DNA from: Streptomyces liliiviolaceus
Lineage (GTDB): Bacteria; Actinomycetota; Actinomycetes; Streptomycetales; Streptomycetaceae
Reading direction: 5' to 3'
NCBI RefSeq assembly: GCF_018070025.1
Contig: NZ_JAGPYQ010000002.1
Coordinates: 744,001-808,000, forward strand
Length of the DNA: 64,000 bases
Positions 28,180-35,171 of this stretch are shown here, one piece after another. Positions within the stretch are counted from its first letter, which is position 1. The number at the start of each line of letters is the position of its first letter. The notes under the pieces are model-generated. The model saw only the letters and a list, made by a program, of their open reading frames with translations, had not been told where the DNA came from and made no database searches. The translations under genes were made by a program, and so were the position numbers.

Positions 28180-29480
28180 GCCGATGCCTCCTCGTGCGTG
28201 GCGTGCGCGGCAGGTGTCGCGGGTGTCGCGGGATCCCAGCCGGGCGCGCCCCCGTGCAGGGCCGTGTAGTAGGGGTCGCCGGGGCCGATCTCGCCGGCGC
28301 GGACGGTCGCGTCCGTGAACGCCGACTTGTAGAGCGCGGTGATCAGTTCGAGGCTGGTCCGCCCGTCGGCGCCGCTGCTGCGCGGACGCTCCCCCGCGCG
28401 CATGCTCGCGACGAGGTCGCACAGCTGGGCCAGGTGCGAACTGGGCACGTCCGCGCCAAAGTCCTGCCAGGCCGCCACGTCCTCGGCGGGCGCGTCCGGC
28501 GCCGGGGTGATCCGCCAGTTGTCGTTGCTGTGCCCGTAGAGGTGGGTCAGCTCGACCGTCGCGCGCTCGCAGTCGATCCGGATGCGGCTGACTTCGTCCG
28601 GGCTGAGGACGCTGTTCACCACGGTTGCGAGCGCACCGCTCTCGAAGCGCACGAGGGCGGTGGAGACGTCCTCCGTCTGCACGTCGTGCACCAGGCGTCC
28701 GGCCATGGCCCGCACCTCGCTCCACGGTCCGAGCAGGTCCAGCAGGAGGTCCATCTGGTGGATGCCGTGGCCCATGGCGGGGCCGCCGCCCTCGGTCTCC
28801 CACTTTCCGCGCCAGGGCACGGCGTAGTAGGCGGCGTCGCGGTACCAGGTGGTCTGGCAGTGGGCCACGAGAGGCCGTCCCATGGCCCGGTCGGCGATCA
28901 GACGGCGTACGTGCCGCGCGCCGGAGCCGAAGCGGTGCTGGAAGACGATGGAGGCGTAGGGGCCGCCGTCGGTGCCCTCCTGGGCCTCCACGGCGTCGAA
29001 GTCGGCGAGGGTCGGCACCGGCGGTTTCTCGCACCACACCCAGGCACCGGCGCGCAGCGCGGCGACGGTCTGCTCGCGGTGCAGGGTCGGCGGGGTGCAG
29101 ATGGAGACGAGGTCCGGGCGCTGTTCCGCCAGCATCCGGTCGAGATCGGTGTAGCCGTGCGGGACACCGCCGTCGGCGCAGAAGCGCTTGACCGCGGCGG
29201 CGTCGATGTCGACCGCGGCGACGATCTCCACCTCGCCCTCGGCGGCGAGGGCGGCGAGCGCGGGCAGATGGCTGCCGGAGGCGATGGCCCCGGTGCCGAT
29301 GACGGCGGCCCTGATGCGGCGGCCGTCGAGCGGGACCGCGGACCGCCGCTCGTGCGGGGCGCCGCGGTGCTCCGTGCTCTCGTGTGCGATGTCCTCGTGC
29401 TCGATGCTCTCGTGCTCGGTGTGCTCGTGCTCGGTGTGCTCGGTCGTCTTGCTGGTGGTGGCGTCGCGGGCAGTACGCAT
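28176..29480 (-). CDS. Gfo/Idh/MocA oxidoreductase with His/Glu repeat N-terminus
   Basis: NAD(P)-dependent sugar oxidoreductase, first gene of a three-gene operon. The Rossmann motif AAVIGTGAIASGSHLPAL begins only near residue 58; the lysine motif is CEKPPVPT and the active-site His lies in GHGIHQMDLLLDLLG. The first ~45 residues are a repeat of Thr/Glu/His (EHTEHEHTEHE...), encoded by tandem GAGCAC-type hexamers. No alternative start codon lies between the repeat and the Rossmann fold, so it must be translated if the fold is. Total 434 residues. Substrate unknown. Confidence 0.85.
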   Translation of the reverse strand: MRTARDATTSKTTEHTEHEHTEHESIEHEDIAHESTEHRGAPHERRSAVPLDGRRIRAAVIGTGAIASGSHLPALAALAAEGEVEIVAAVDIDAAAVKRFCADGGVPHGYTDLDRMLAEQRPDLVSICTPPTLHREQTVAALRAGAWVWCEKPPVPTLADFDAVEAQEGTDGGPYASIVFQHRFGSGARHVRRLIADRAMGRPLVAHCQTTWYRDAAYYAVPWRGKWETEGGGPAMGHGIHQMDLLLDLLGPWSEVRAMAGRLVHDVQTEDVSTALVRFESGALATVVNSVLSPDEVSRIRIDCERATVELTHLYGHSNDNWRITPAPDAPAEDVAAWQDFGADVPSSHLAQLCDLVASMRAGERPRSSGADGRTSLELITALYKSAFTDATVRAGEIGPGDPYYTALHGGAPGWDPATPATPAAHATHEEASA

Positions 29481-29788
29481 GGACGGGATCAGCACTCCAT
29501 CGGACGTGACAGCGGATCTGGCGGACGCCTGCCCGTCACGGCGGCCATGGGGCGGCCCCGCGACAGCAAGCGCTTTCACTCCTCGCGGAAACGTAAGCGG
29601 CTCATCGTCGCGGGTCAACACCCCCGCCACCTCGTACGACCGTCTCCGGGGAGGCCCTGTCGTCACGCTGTCACTTGGGGGCGCTACGCTGCCCCGAAGA
29701 CGCGCCTGATCACCGCAGACCACAACAGGGCACGTCCGTCCGCCCATTCGCTGCGCTCCCGCCATCAGCACTTGGATCACGTAACTTC
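29481..29788. promoter_or_regulatory. Divergent intergenic region with LacI-type operator
   Basis: This 308-nt gap holds the promoters of the sugar operon (minus) and uppP (plus). A LacI/GalR-type palindrome GCAAGCGCTTTC (29566-29577, core AAGCGCTT) is 86 nt before the oxidoreductase ATG, with no LacI-family gene in the window. For uppP, a -10-like TACGCT is at 29685-29690. No gene is seen within it. Confidence 0.6.
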
Positions 29789-30664
29789 ATGTCTTGGTTT
29801 GAATCCCTCATCCTCGGGCTCGTCCAGGGGCTGACCGAGTTCCTGCCCATCTCCTCCAGCGCGCACCTGCGGCTCACCGCGGCGTTCGCCGGCTGGGAGG
29901 ACCCGGGAGCGGCCTTCACGGCGATCACGCAGATCGGCACGGAGATCGCGGTGCTGATCTACTTCCGCAAGGACATCGCGCGGATCATCTCGGCCTGGTC
30001 CCGCTCGCTCGTGAACAAGTCGATGCGCAGCGACCACGACGCCCAGATGGGCTGGCTGGTGATCGTCGGCTCGATCCCGATCGGCGTGCTGGGCCTCACC
30101 CTCAAGGACCAGATCGAGGGGCCGTTCCGCGATCTGCGCGTCACCGCGACCATGCTGATCGTGATGGGCGTCATCCTGGGCGTCGCCGACCGGCTCGCGG
30201 CACGCGACGAGACCGGCGGGAAGCACCGGGCCGCGGTCGAGCGCAAGTCGCTCAAGGACCTGAGCGTGAAGGACGGCCTGATCTACGGCTTCTGCCAGGC
30301 GATGGCCCTCGTCCCGGGCGTGTCCCGCTCCGGCGCCACCATCAGCGGCGGCCTCCTCATGGGCTACACCCGTGAGGCCGCGGCCCGTTACTCGTTCCTG
30401 CTGGCCGTCCCGGCGGTGCTCGCGTCCGGCGCGTTCGAGCTGAAGGACGCCAGCGAGGGCGGCCATGTCTCGTGGGGCCCCACGATCTTCGCGACGGTCA
30501 TCGCCTTCGTGGTGGGTTACGCGGTCATCGCGTGGTTCATGAAGTTCATCACGACGAAGAGCTTCATGCCGTTCGTCTACTACCGCGTCCTGCTCGGCAT
30601 CGTGATCATCGTGCTGGTCGCCACCGGCGCACTGAGCCCGCACGCGGCGGAGTCGTCGGGCTGA
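29789..30664 (+). CDS. uppP: Undecaprenyl-diphosphatase
   Basis: Membrane phosphatase (BacA family) that recycles undecaprenyl diphosphate to the monophosphate carrier for peptidoglycan synthesis; can give bacitracin tolerance. It has 291 residues and about eight membrane helices. Family motif 1 is GLVQGLTEFLPISSSAHL (residues 9-26, with the Glu active-site residue), motif 2 is MALVPGVSRSGATISGGL. The start is an ATG without a strong ribosome site; a further 38 in-frame codons upstream lack membrane character. A strong hairpin follows at 30739. Confidence 0.95.
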   Translation: MSWFESLILGLVQGLTEFLPISSSAHLRLTAAFAGWEDPGAAFTAITQIGTEIAVLIYFRKDIARIISAWSRSLVNKSMRSDHDAQMGWLVIVGSIPIGVLGLTLKDQIEGPFRDLRVTATMLIVMGVILGVADRLAARDETGGKHRAAVERKSLKDLSVKDGLIYGFCQAMALVPGVSRSGATISGGLLMGYTREAAARYSFLLAVPAVLASGAFELKDASEGGHVSWGPTIFATVIAFVVGYAVIAWFMKFITTKSFMPFVYYRVLLGIVIIVLVATGALSPHAAESSG

Positions 30665-30738
30665 CGCCCACGGCCGCGCGCAGAGGCACGACAGAGGTAC
30701 AGACGTACAGAGGTATCGATTCGCAGGTTTCGCACAGA

Positions 30739-30780
30739 ACGAAGCCGCCCGCATGGTTCCCCCGTGGCGGGCGGCTTCGT
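30739..30780. terminator. Bidirectional terminator of uppP and the permuted tRNA
   Basis: A perfect 14-bp stem (30739-30752 with 30767-30780, arm ACGAAGCCGCCCGC) closes a 14-nt loop containing a smaller CATGG/CCGTG. It is 75 nt after the uppP stop. Read on the minus strand it lies directly after the RNA at 30788-30922. Confidence 0.85.
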
Positions 30781-30787
30781 GCTCGGT

Positions 30788-30922
30788 GTCCGGAGATCGG
30801 ACTCGGCGGCGGCGACGTAAGTGTCCTGGGCCGCTGGACGACACCGGCGCGAGCCGGTGACGGGATTCGAACCCGCGTTTCTCTCTTGAGAGGAGAAGTA
30901 GCCGCTGCCTTCGCACCCGGAC
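30788..30922 (-). ncRNA. Precursor transcript of the permuted tRNA, with pairing ends
   Basis: On the minus strand, the flanks of the two tRNA halves pair with each other. GTCCGG (30922-30917) matches CCGGAC (30793-30788), and GGCAGCGGC (30909-30901) matches GCCGCCGCC (30813-30805) with one A-C mismatch. This leaves TACT opposite a 7-nt loop next to the junction. A -10-like TACCGT (30935-30930) would start transcription near 30922, and the hairpin at 30780-30739 would end it. The limits are inferred from pairing, not from a known family. Confidence 0.6.
30821..30896 (-). tRNA. Circularly permuted tRNA-Glu (anticodon CUC)
   Basis: Read 5' to 3' on the minus strand, the 3' part comes first. 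It holds an anticodon strand TCTC (30896-30893), loop CTCTCAA with anticodon CTC (30890-30888), stem GAGAG, variable AAAC, T arm GCGGG-TTCGAAT-CCCGT and acceptor CACCGGC (30859-30853). After the linker TCGC comes the 5' part: acceptor GCCGGTG (30848-30842), T8, C9, D stem GTCC, loop AGCGGCCCA, stem GGAC, A26, C27 (30821). Rejoined, acceptor 7/7 and D 4/4 pairs form, with a 5/5 anticodon stem. U8, A14, GG18-19, A21, U33, G53-C61, TTC and A58 are all present. The D arm and the missing base 47 fit tRNA-Glu. No CCA is encoded. Confidence 0.75.
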
Positions 30923-30991
30923 GTGTACGACGGTAGCGGGTACGGCTCTGGCGGGCACCCGAATAAATTCCGGGCGGCCGGCACTCCCCGG

Positions 30992-31552
30992 TCACTCGGT
31001 CGGGAAGGCCTCGGCCCAGGGTTCGCGTTCGATCCGCAGCCCGTTGAGCACGTACGCGATGGTGCGGTACCAGCCCGCCAGGACGAGGAACTCCAGGGCT
31101 TCCTGTTCCCCGAGGTGGTCGCGGAGCGCGGTCCAGGCCTCGTCGGTGAGGCGGGCCGTGTCGTGGAGCTGGTCGACGGCCGCCAGGAGCGCGCTCTGAC
31201 GGGGCGTCCAGACCGGATCGTCCGGGGCGCCGGTCACCGTCAGGGGGATCTGCTCCGGAGTCAGGTCCGCGGCCTCGGCGTACGCCACCACGTGGGCGCC
31301 CCACTCGTAGGCGCAGTCGCAGCGTGCCGCCACCCGGAAGATGACCAGTTCGCGGTCGGCGTCGGGGAGCAGGCCGTGGACGAGCAGGCTCGCGCCGAGT
31401 TCCCGCATGCGGGAGGCGAGGTCGGGGTGGCGTTCCAGGACCTTGAAGAGCATCAGGGGTTCCTGGGTGACGCCCGGTGGCATCCAGCGGCGTAAGGCGC
31501 GTTCGGACTCGGGATCGTAGGGCGGCGTGATGCCGTCGATGCGTTGCTTCAT
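30992..31552 (-). CDS. Carboxymuconolactone decarboxylase (AhpD-like) family protein
   Basis: Helical protein of 186 residues of the CMD/AhpD superfamily. The active-site-like segment AARCDCAYEWGAHVVAYAEAA (about residues 77-97) has the Cys-x-Cys and downstream His typical of the YEWxxH subgroup. These proteins act as decarboxylases or peroxidase-like thiol enzymes; the exact reaction is unknown. It is divergent from a small HxlR-type regulator, which may control it. Confidence 0.82.
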   Translation of the reverse strand: MKQRIDGITPPYDPESERALRRWMPPGVTQEPLMLFKVLERHPDLASRMRELGASLLVHGLLPDADRELVIFRVAARCDCAYEWGAHVVAYAEAADLTPEQIPLTVTGAPDDPVWTPRQSALLAAVDQLHDTARLTDEAWTALRDHLGEQEALEFLVLAGWYRTIAYVLNGLRIEREPWAEAFPTE

Positions 31553-31697
31553 GCCTGCCGACTCTTGCGCTTCTGTTTTAGAAGCGCAAGAGTCGGAACG
31601 CACAGGACGGCACGGCGAGTTGTTGGTTCGGTGAGTTGTCGGTTCGATGAGTCGACTTGTCGGTCCGGTGGGTCGACCGGCTCGGGGAGGAGAGGGT

Positions 31698-32033
31698 TTG
31701 GGCACGACACCCCGTCCCGGGCGGCCGGTGCGCGGTTCGGAGACCGGTCGTCCCGTGATGGCCGCGCTGGACCTGCTCGGCCGGCGCTGGACGCTCCGGG
31801 TGGTCTGGGAGCTCCACCGGGGCGGTGCGCCGGTCGGTTTCCGCGATCTGCAGCGGCGCTGCGACGCGATGTCCTCCAGCGTGCTGTCGGCCCGGCTCGC
31901 CGAACTCCGCGAGGCGGGGATCGCCACCCCCACGGACGGGGCGTCCTGGCGCCTCACCCCGCTGGGCGACGACCTGGTGACGGCTATGGGCCCTCTGCTC
32001 AACTGGTCCCGCACGTGGGCGGAGCGACGGTGA
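31698..32033 (+). CDS. Short HxlR-family transcriptional regulator
   Basis: Winged-helix protein of 111 residues with ALDLLGRRWTLRVVWELHRGG, FRDLQRRCDAMSSSVLSARL (recognition region) and a wing GASWRLTPLGDDL. I choose the TTG at 31698 because GGGGAGGAGAGGG precedes it directly; an ATG 17 codons earlier has no ribosome site. It lacks the usual HxlR N-terminal Cys. It diverges from the CMD-family gene, the likely target. Confidence 0.82.
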   Translation: MGTTPRPGRPVRGSETGRPVMAALDLLGRRWTLRVVWELHRGGAPVGFRDLQRRCDAMSSSVLSARLAELREAGIATPTDGASWRLTPLGDDLVTAMGPLLNWSRTWAERR

Positions 32034-32157
32034 GAGGCGTCCGACCTCCCGTTTCCCAACTCGGTGACGCTTAAACGTTTATGGCGTGACCAACCACATA
32101 CGTCATGGGTAGTCATCTGGTAGCGGTCCGTCAGTCCTTGGCCTTACGCTGATGCGC

Positions 32158-32337
32158 ATGTCCACCAATTCTCCGACCCCTGGTTCCGTGCGGTCAGCGG
32201 CCGCACTGAATGAGCAGATCCGAGCGTTATGGATACGCTCGGGCGGTTATCTCTCGGCCCAGGAGCGCATCGAGTACGAGCTGCTGGTCGTGCAGTGGGC
32301 CGCTGCGGTACAGGAAGAAATAGTCGAAGCGGCGTGA
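32158..32337 (+). CDS. Small hypothetical protein (59 residues)
   Basis: Short acidic, helical protein with a Ser/Pro-rich start, then LNEQIRALWIRSGGYLSAQE and a second helix. Function unknown; it looks like a conserved Streptomyces small protein. The second of two close ATGs is 7 nt after TACGCT (32145-32150), so a leaderless mRNA starting at 32158 is likely. A 10-bp palindrome TAAACGTTTA lies at 32072-32081 upstream. Confidence 0.65.
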   Translation: MSTNSPTPGSVRSAAALNEQIRALWIRSGGYLSAQERIEYELLVVQWAAAVQEEIVEAA

Positions 32338-32407
32338 ACTCCGGGGCGCGCGGCGCCCGTTGAGCCGCTCCCGCGTGACGCCCGGACATGACGCTGACGC
32401 CCGGGCG

Positions 32408-33289
32408 TCACGCCACAGGCGCCGGTGGCGCCACCCCCGTACCGCCGATCGCGGCGAGTGCGTGGGCGCGGAAGGTGCGTGGTTCGCGGCCGGTGAGGCG
32501 GCGGACCGTGTCCGTGGTGCGGTCCTCGGCACCCTCCGCGTTCGCCCGGTCCATGCCGGCGAGCATCGCGGCGTACTCCAGCGGCATCGAGGCGGCCAGA
32601 CGGTCCCTCATCCCCTCGTACGTCAGCGGTCGGTGAGCGACCGTTCGCCCGGTCACCTCGGTGAGGACGGTCGCGACCTCGGTGTGACTCAGCGCCTGCG
32701 GACCGGTGATGACCAGATCGGTGCCGGGGGCCCGCACATCGGTCAGCGCGTGCACGGCGACGGCCGCGATGTCGTCGGCGTCGACGAAGGCCACCCGCCC
32801 CTCGCCCGCCGCGGTCACGATGACCCCCTCTTCGCGGACGCTCCGCGCATGCATGTGATCGCCCGTGAAGTTCTGCATGAACCAGGAAGGCCGCAGCACC
32901 GCCCACTCGTCGAACAGACCGGGCAGAGCCTGGTGCACCTGCCCGACGGCCGGGCCGCCCTCGGGAATCGCGGAGGAGCCGAGGAGCACCGCCCGGCGCA
33001 CTCCGGACGCGCGCGCCTGCCGCAGGAAGGGCAGCATGACGTCGGCAGGGGTGGCGGAGTCCAGGGGCGCGACCAGGTACACACGGTCCGCGCCGTCCAG
33101 CGCCCCTGCGTACGTCGCCGGGTCGTACCAGTCGAAGCGCACGGCCTCGGCGCCGTCGACCGGAGTGGCCCGGCGCCCGGCCGCCTTGACCCGGCGACCC
33201 TCCCCCGCGAGGCGGGAGACCACGCGGCCGCCGGTCGTGCCGGTGGCCCCGAGGACGAGGACGCTTCCGGGTGGGGTGGCCGCGCTCAT
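32408..33289 (-). CDS. NmrA/SDR-a5-like NAD(P)-binding protein
   Basis: Atypical short-chain dehydrogenase of 293 residues with the N-terminal Rossmann motif VLVLGATGTTGGRVVSRL, followed by a strand/helix pattern like NAD(P)H:quinone-reductase sensors (YLVAPLDS, LLGSSAIPEGG, LRPSWFMQNF). May act as a redox sensor or quinone reductase. Its ATG overlaps the stop of the SnoaL-like gene (ATGA), so the two form a TetR-controlled operon. Confidence 0.85.
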   Translation of the reverse strand: MSAATPPGSVLVLGATGTTGGRVVSRLAGEGRRVKAAGRRATPVDGAEAVRFDWYDPATYAGALDGADRVYLVAPLDSATPADVMLPFLRQARASGVRRAVLLGSSAIPEGGPAVGQVHQALPGLFDEWAVLRPSWFMQNFTGDHMHARSVREEGVIVTAAGEGRVAFVDADDIAAVAVHALTDVRAPGTDLVITGPQALSHTEVATVLTEVTGRTVAHRPLTYEGMRDRLAASMPLEYAAMLAGMDRANAEGAEDRTTDTVRRLTGREPRTFRAHALAAIGGTGVAPPAPVA

Positions 33290-33768
33290 CGGTCGCCCCG
33301 CGTGAAGTCGGTCGCGCCACCCGGGGAGACGGCCAGGGGGTTCCAGTAGTCGCGGTAGTGCGTGATGAGTCCGTCGGCGACCGTCACCACGGCGATGTAG
33401 GTCATGTCGAACGGCTTCCCGGTCTCCACCACCCGCCCGACCCCGCGCATCTCCACCACGATCGTCCCGGAGTCGCCGGTCTCGTGGATCTTCACGTCGG
33501 GGAAGTCGTGCAGGTCGATGTGGTCGGGATAGTGACGCATGTAGTCGGCGACGGCGGCCTTGCCCTCCAGCCGCTCCGGCCACCCGTCGGGCGCGAAGGG
33601 GAACTCAAGGACACCCCGGTCGTCCCAGAGACCGACCCAGGCCGCGATGTCCTTGTCGATCAGCATCCGCAGGCCCCGGCGGAACAGGTCCGACGGTCGC
33701 GCGACCGCAGCCGCGCCCGTGCTCGTGCTCGTGCTCGTGCCGGTGCTCGTGCTCGTGCTCGTGGTCAT
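33286..33768 (-). CDS. SnoaL/NTF2-like protein with Thr/Ser repeat N-terminus
   Basis: NTF2-fold protein of 160 residues (core about 25-150: LFRRGLRMLIDKDIAAWVGL; FPFAPDGWPERLEGKAAV; YRDYWNPLAV). This is similar to ketosteroid-isomerase-like or SnoaL proteins that act on small ligands. The first 17 residues are Thr-Ser repeats from a GTGCTC-type hexamer tract (33719-33762 on the plus strand). GGAGGAAACCCC precedes the ATG. It is first in the operon repressed by the divergent TetR. Confidence 0.82.
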   Translation of the reverse strand: MTTSTSTSTGTSTSTSTGAAAVARPSDLFRRGLRMLIDKDIAAWVGLWDDRGVLEFPFAPDGWPERLEGKAAVADYMRHYPDHIDLHDFPDVKIHETGDSGTIVVEMRGVGRVVETGKPFDMTYIAVVTVADGLITHYRDYWNPLAVSPGGATDFTRGDR

Positions 33769-33788
33769 GGGGTTTCCTCCGATACGAT

Positions 33789-33844
33789 GCGGACCAGCGG
33801 TCCGCTTGAATTCGACTATACGGACCCGCGGTCCGCTTAAGCAA
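33789..33844. promoter_or_regulatory. Promoter of the SnoaL-NmrA operon with two TetR operators
   Basis: On the minus strand, TTGCTT (33844-33839), an 18-nt spacer and TATAGT (33820-33815) form a good promoter. Operator 2, CGGACC-CGC-GGTCCG (33821-33835), fills the spacer. Operator 1, GCGGACC-AGC-GGTCCGC (33789-33805), lies just after the start point. Centres are 31 bp apart, three helical turns. The adjacent TetR is the likely ligand. Confidence 0.8.
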
Positions 33845-33888
33845 CCCGTCCGTGGCTCCCACGCGCCCCACGGCCCCCGGAGGAACCC

Positions 33889-34500
33889 GTGCCCGAACGC
33901 AAGCCCCGTGCGGACGCCGTACGCAACAGGGAATCCGTACTCGCCGCGGCCGACCGGCTCTTCGCCCGCAGCGACAGCCCCGAGCACGTGTCCATGGCCG
34001 ACATCGCGGCCGAGGCGGGCGTCGGCAAAGGCACGCTCTTCCGCGGCTTCGGCGACCGCACCGGTCTGATCCGGGCGCTCCACGAGACCCGGCTGGAACC
34101 GATCCGCCGGGCCGTCACGGACGGCCCGCGCCCCCTCGGGCCCGGCACCCCGCCGGCCGAGCGCGCGCCCGCGCTGCTGGACGCCCTCCTGTGCTTCAAG
34201 CTCGACCACCGCCACCTCTCCCTGGCCCTGGAGGAGGCGGGCAGCGGCAGCCCGTACGGCGCCGGGCACTACGACTGGTGGCACGGCACCCTGCGGGGCG
34301 TCCTGGAGGACCTTCCCGGGTTCGGCGACGGGAACTTCGCCGCCCACGCCCTGCTCGCCGCGGTCCGCGCCGACCTCGTCGACCATCTGGTGGACCGTCA
34401 CGACGCCTCCCGTGAACGGCTCCGGGCGGAGCTGGCCGCCTTCACCGCGAAGGTCCTGAACGGCCCGTACCAGGACGTCCGTGCCGCGCACGCCGGGTGA
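33889..34500 (+). CDS. TetR-family transcriptional repressor
   Basis: Regulator of 203 residues. The N-terminal HTH is visible as SMADIAAEAGVGKGTLFRGF (about 36-55) after VRNRESVLAAADRLFARSD. The C-terminal ligand domain has His/Asp-rich stretches (HYDWWHGTLRG). The GTG start has GGAGGAACCC just upstream. It diverges from the SnoaL-NmrA operon, whose promoter carries two matching palindromes. The inducer is unknown. Confidence 0.9.
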   Translation: MPERKPRADAVRNRESVLAAADRLFARSDSPEHVSMADIAAEAGVGKGTLFRGFGDRTGLIRALHETRLEPIRRAVTDGPRPLGPGTPPAERAPALLDALLCFKLDHRHLSLALEEAGSGSPYGAGHYDWWHGTLRGVLEDLPGFGDGNFAAHALLAAVRADLVDHLVDRHDASRERLRAELAAFTAKVLNGPYQDVRAAHAG

Positions 34501-34552
34501 ATATCCCTGCACGCCCCTTGGCGCGCTCCTCCCCGTGGCCAACACTGAGCCG

Positions 34553-35038
34553 ATGACGCAGCGCGTGGAACTGGCGACGGTGATGGACCGGCTCGCGGTC
34601 GACGAGGTGGTCACCGAGTACGCGGTGGTGGTCGACGACGGGGACTGGGAGGCGTACCGGCGGCTGTTCACACCGGACGGGCGGGCGGACTACCGGTCGG
34701 CCGGTGGTGTCGAGGGGGACGCCGGGGAGATCGCCGCCTGGCTCTCGCGGACCATGGAACTGTTCCCGATGCGACAGCATCTGATCGTCAACCGGCGGGT
34801 GCGCTTCGGCCTGCTGGAGCAGGACAGCGGTGACACCGCCCGCGTCCAGGCCGACTACGTCAACCCGATGCGCTTCGCGGGGCAGGACGGCGGATCCACC
34901 GAGCCCGACTTCGTGTGCGGCGGCCGGTACGACTTCGGGCTGCTGCGGACGGCCGAGGGCTGGCGGGTGCGTGAGGTGGTCGTGCACGAGAAGTGGCGCC
35001 GGGTCCCGCAGCGCCGTCAGGAACCGGCCGTTCCCTGA
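34553..35038 (+). CDS. SnoaL-like (NTF2 fold) protein
   Basis: Protein of 161 residues with the SnoaL_4-type fold: ATVMDRLAVDEVVTEYAVVV, DDGDWEAYRRLFTPDGRADY (Asp-Tyr active-site-like pair), HLIVNRRVRFG and GRYDFGLLRTAEGWRVRE. Typical of small dehydratases or isomerases in aromatic or polyketide metabolism; no pathway context here. The ATG is 6 nt after AACACT, suggesting a leaderless mRNA. A 12-bp palindrome GGACGGCCGTCC follows the stop. Confidence 0.82.
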   Translation: MTQRVELATVMDRLAVDEVVTEYAVVVDDGDWEAYRRLFTPDGRADYRSAGGVEGDAGEIAAWLSRTMELFPMRQHLIVNRRVRFGLLEQDSGDTARVQADYVNPMRFAGQDGGSTEPDFVCGGRYDFGLLRTAEGWRVREVVVHEKWRRVPQRRQEPAVP

Positions 35039-35171
35039 TACGGGACGGCCGTCCGGGCGTGACCGGTGTGTTGATCGTTTCGGTGCCCGCACACTGGACA
35101 CACTGGAGTCACTGAAGCCGTCGGCTCACCGAGTCGGGCACCGTACGTCGAGGGGCCGCGGGAGGCGCTGG

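Noticed and set aside
28170..29834. Long plus-strand frame opposite the sugar operon
   Set aside because: No family resemblance; it mirrors the codon bias of the Gfo/Idh gene.
30853..30922. A normal, linear tRNA ending at 30853 with its 5' half just upstream
   Set aside because: CCGGGTG (30920-30914) pairs only with a bulge, and no D arm can be drawn there; the 5' half on the other side of the linker fits perfectly.
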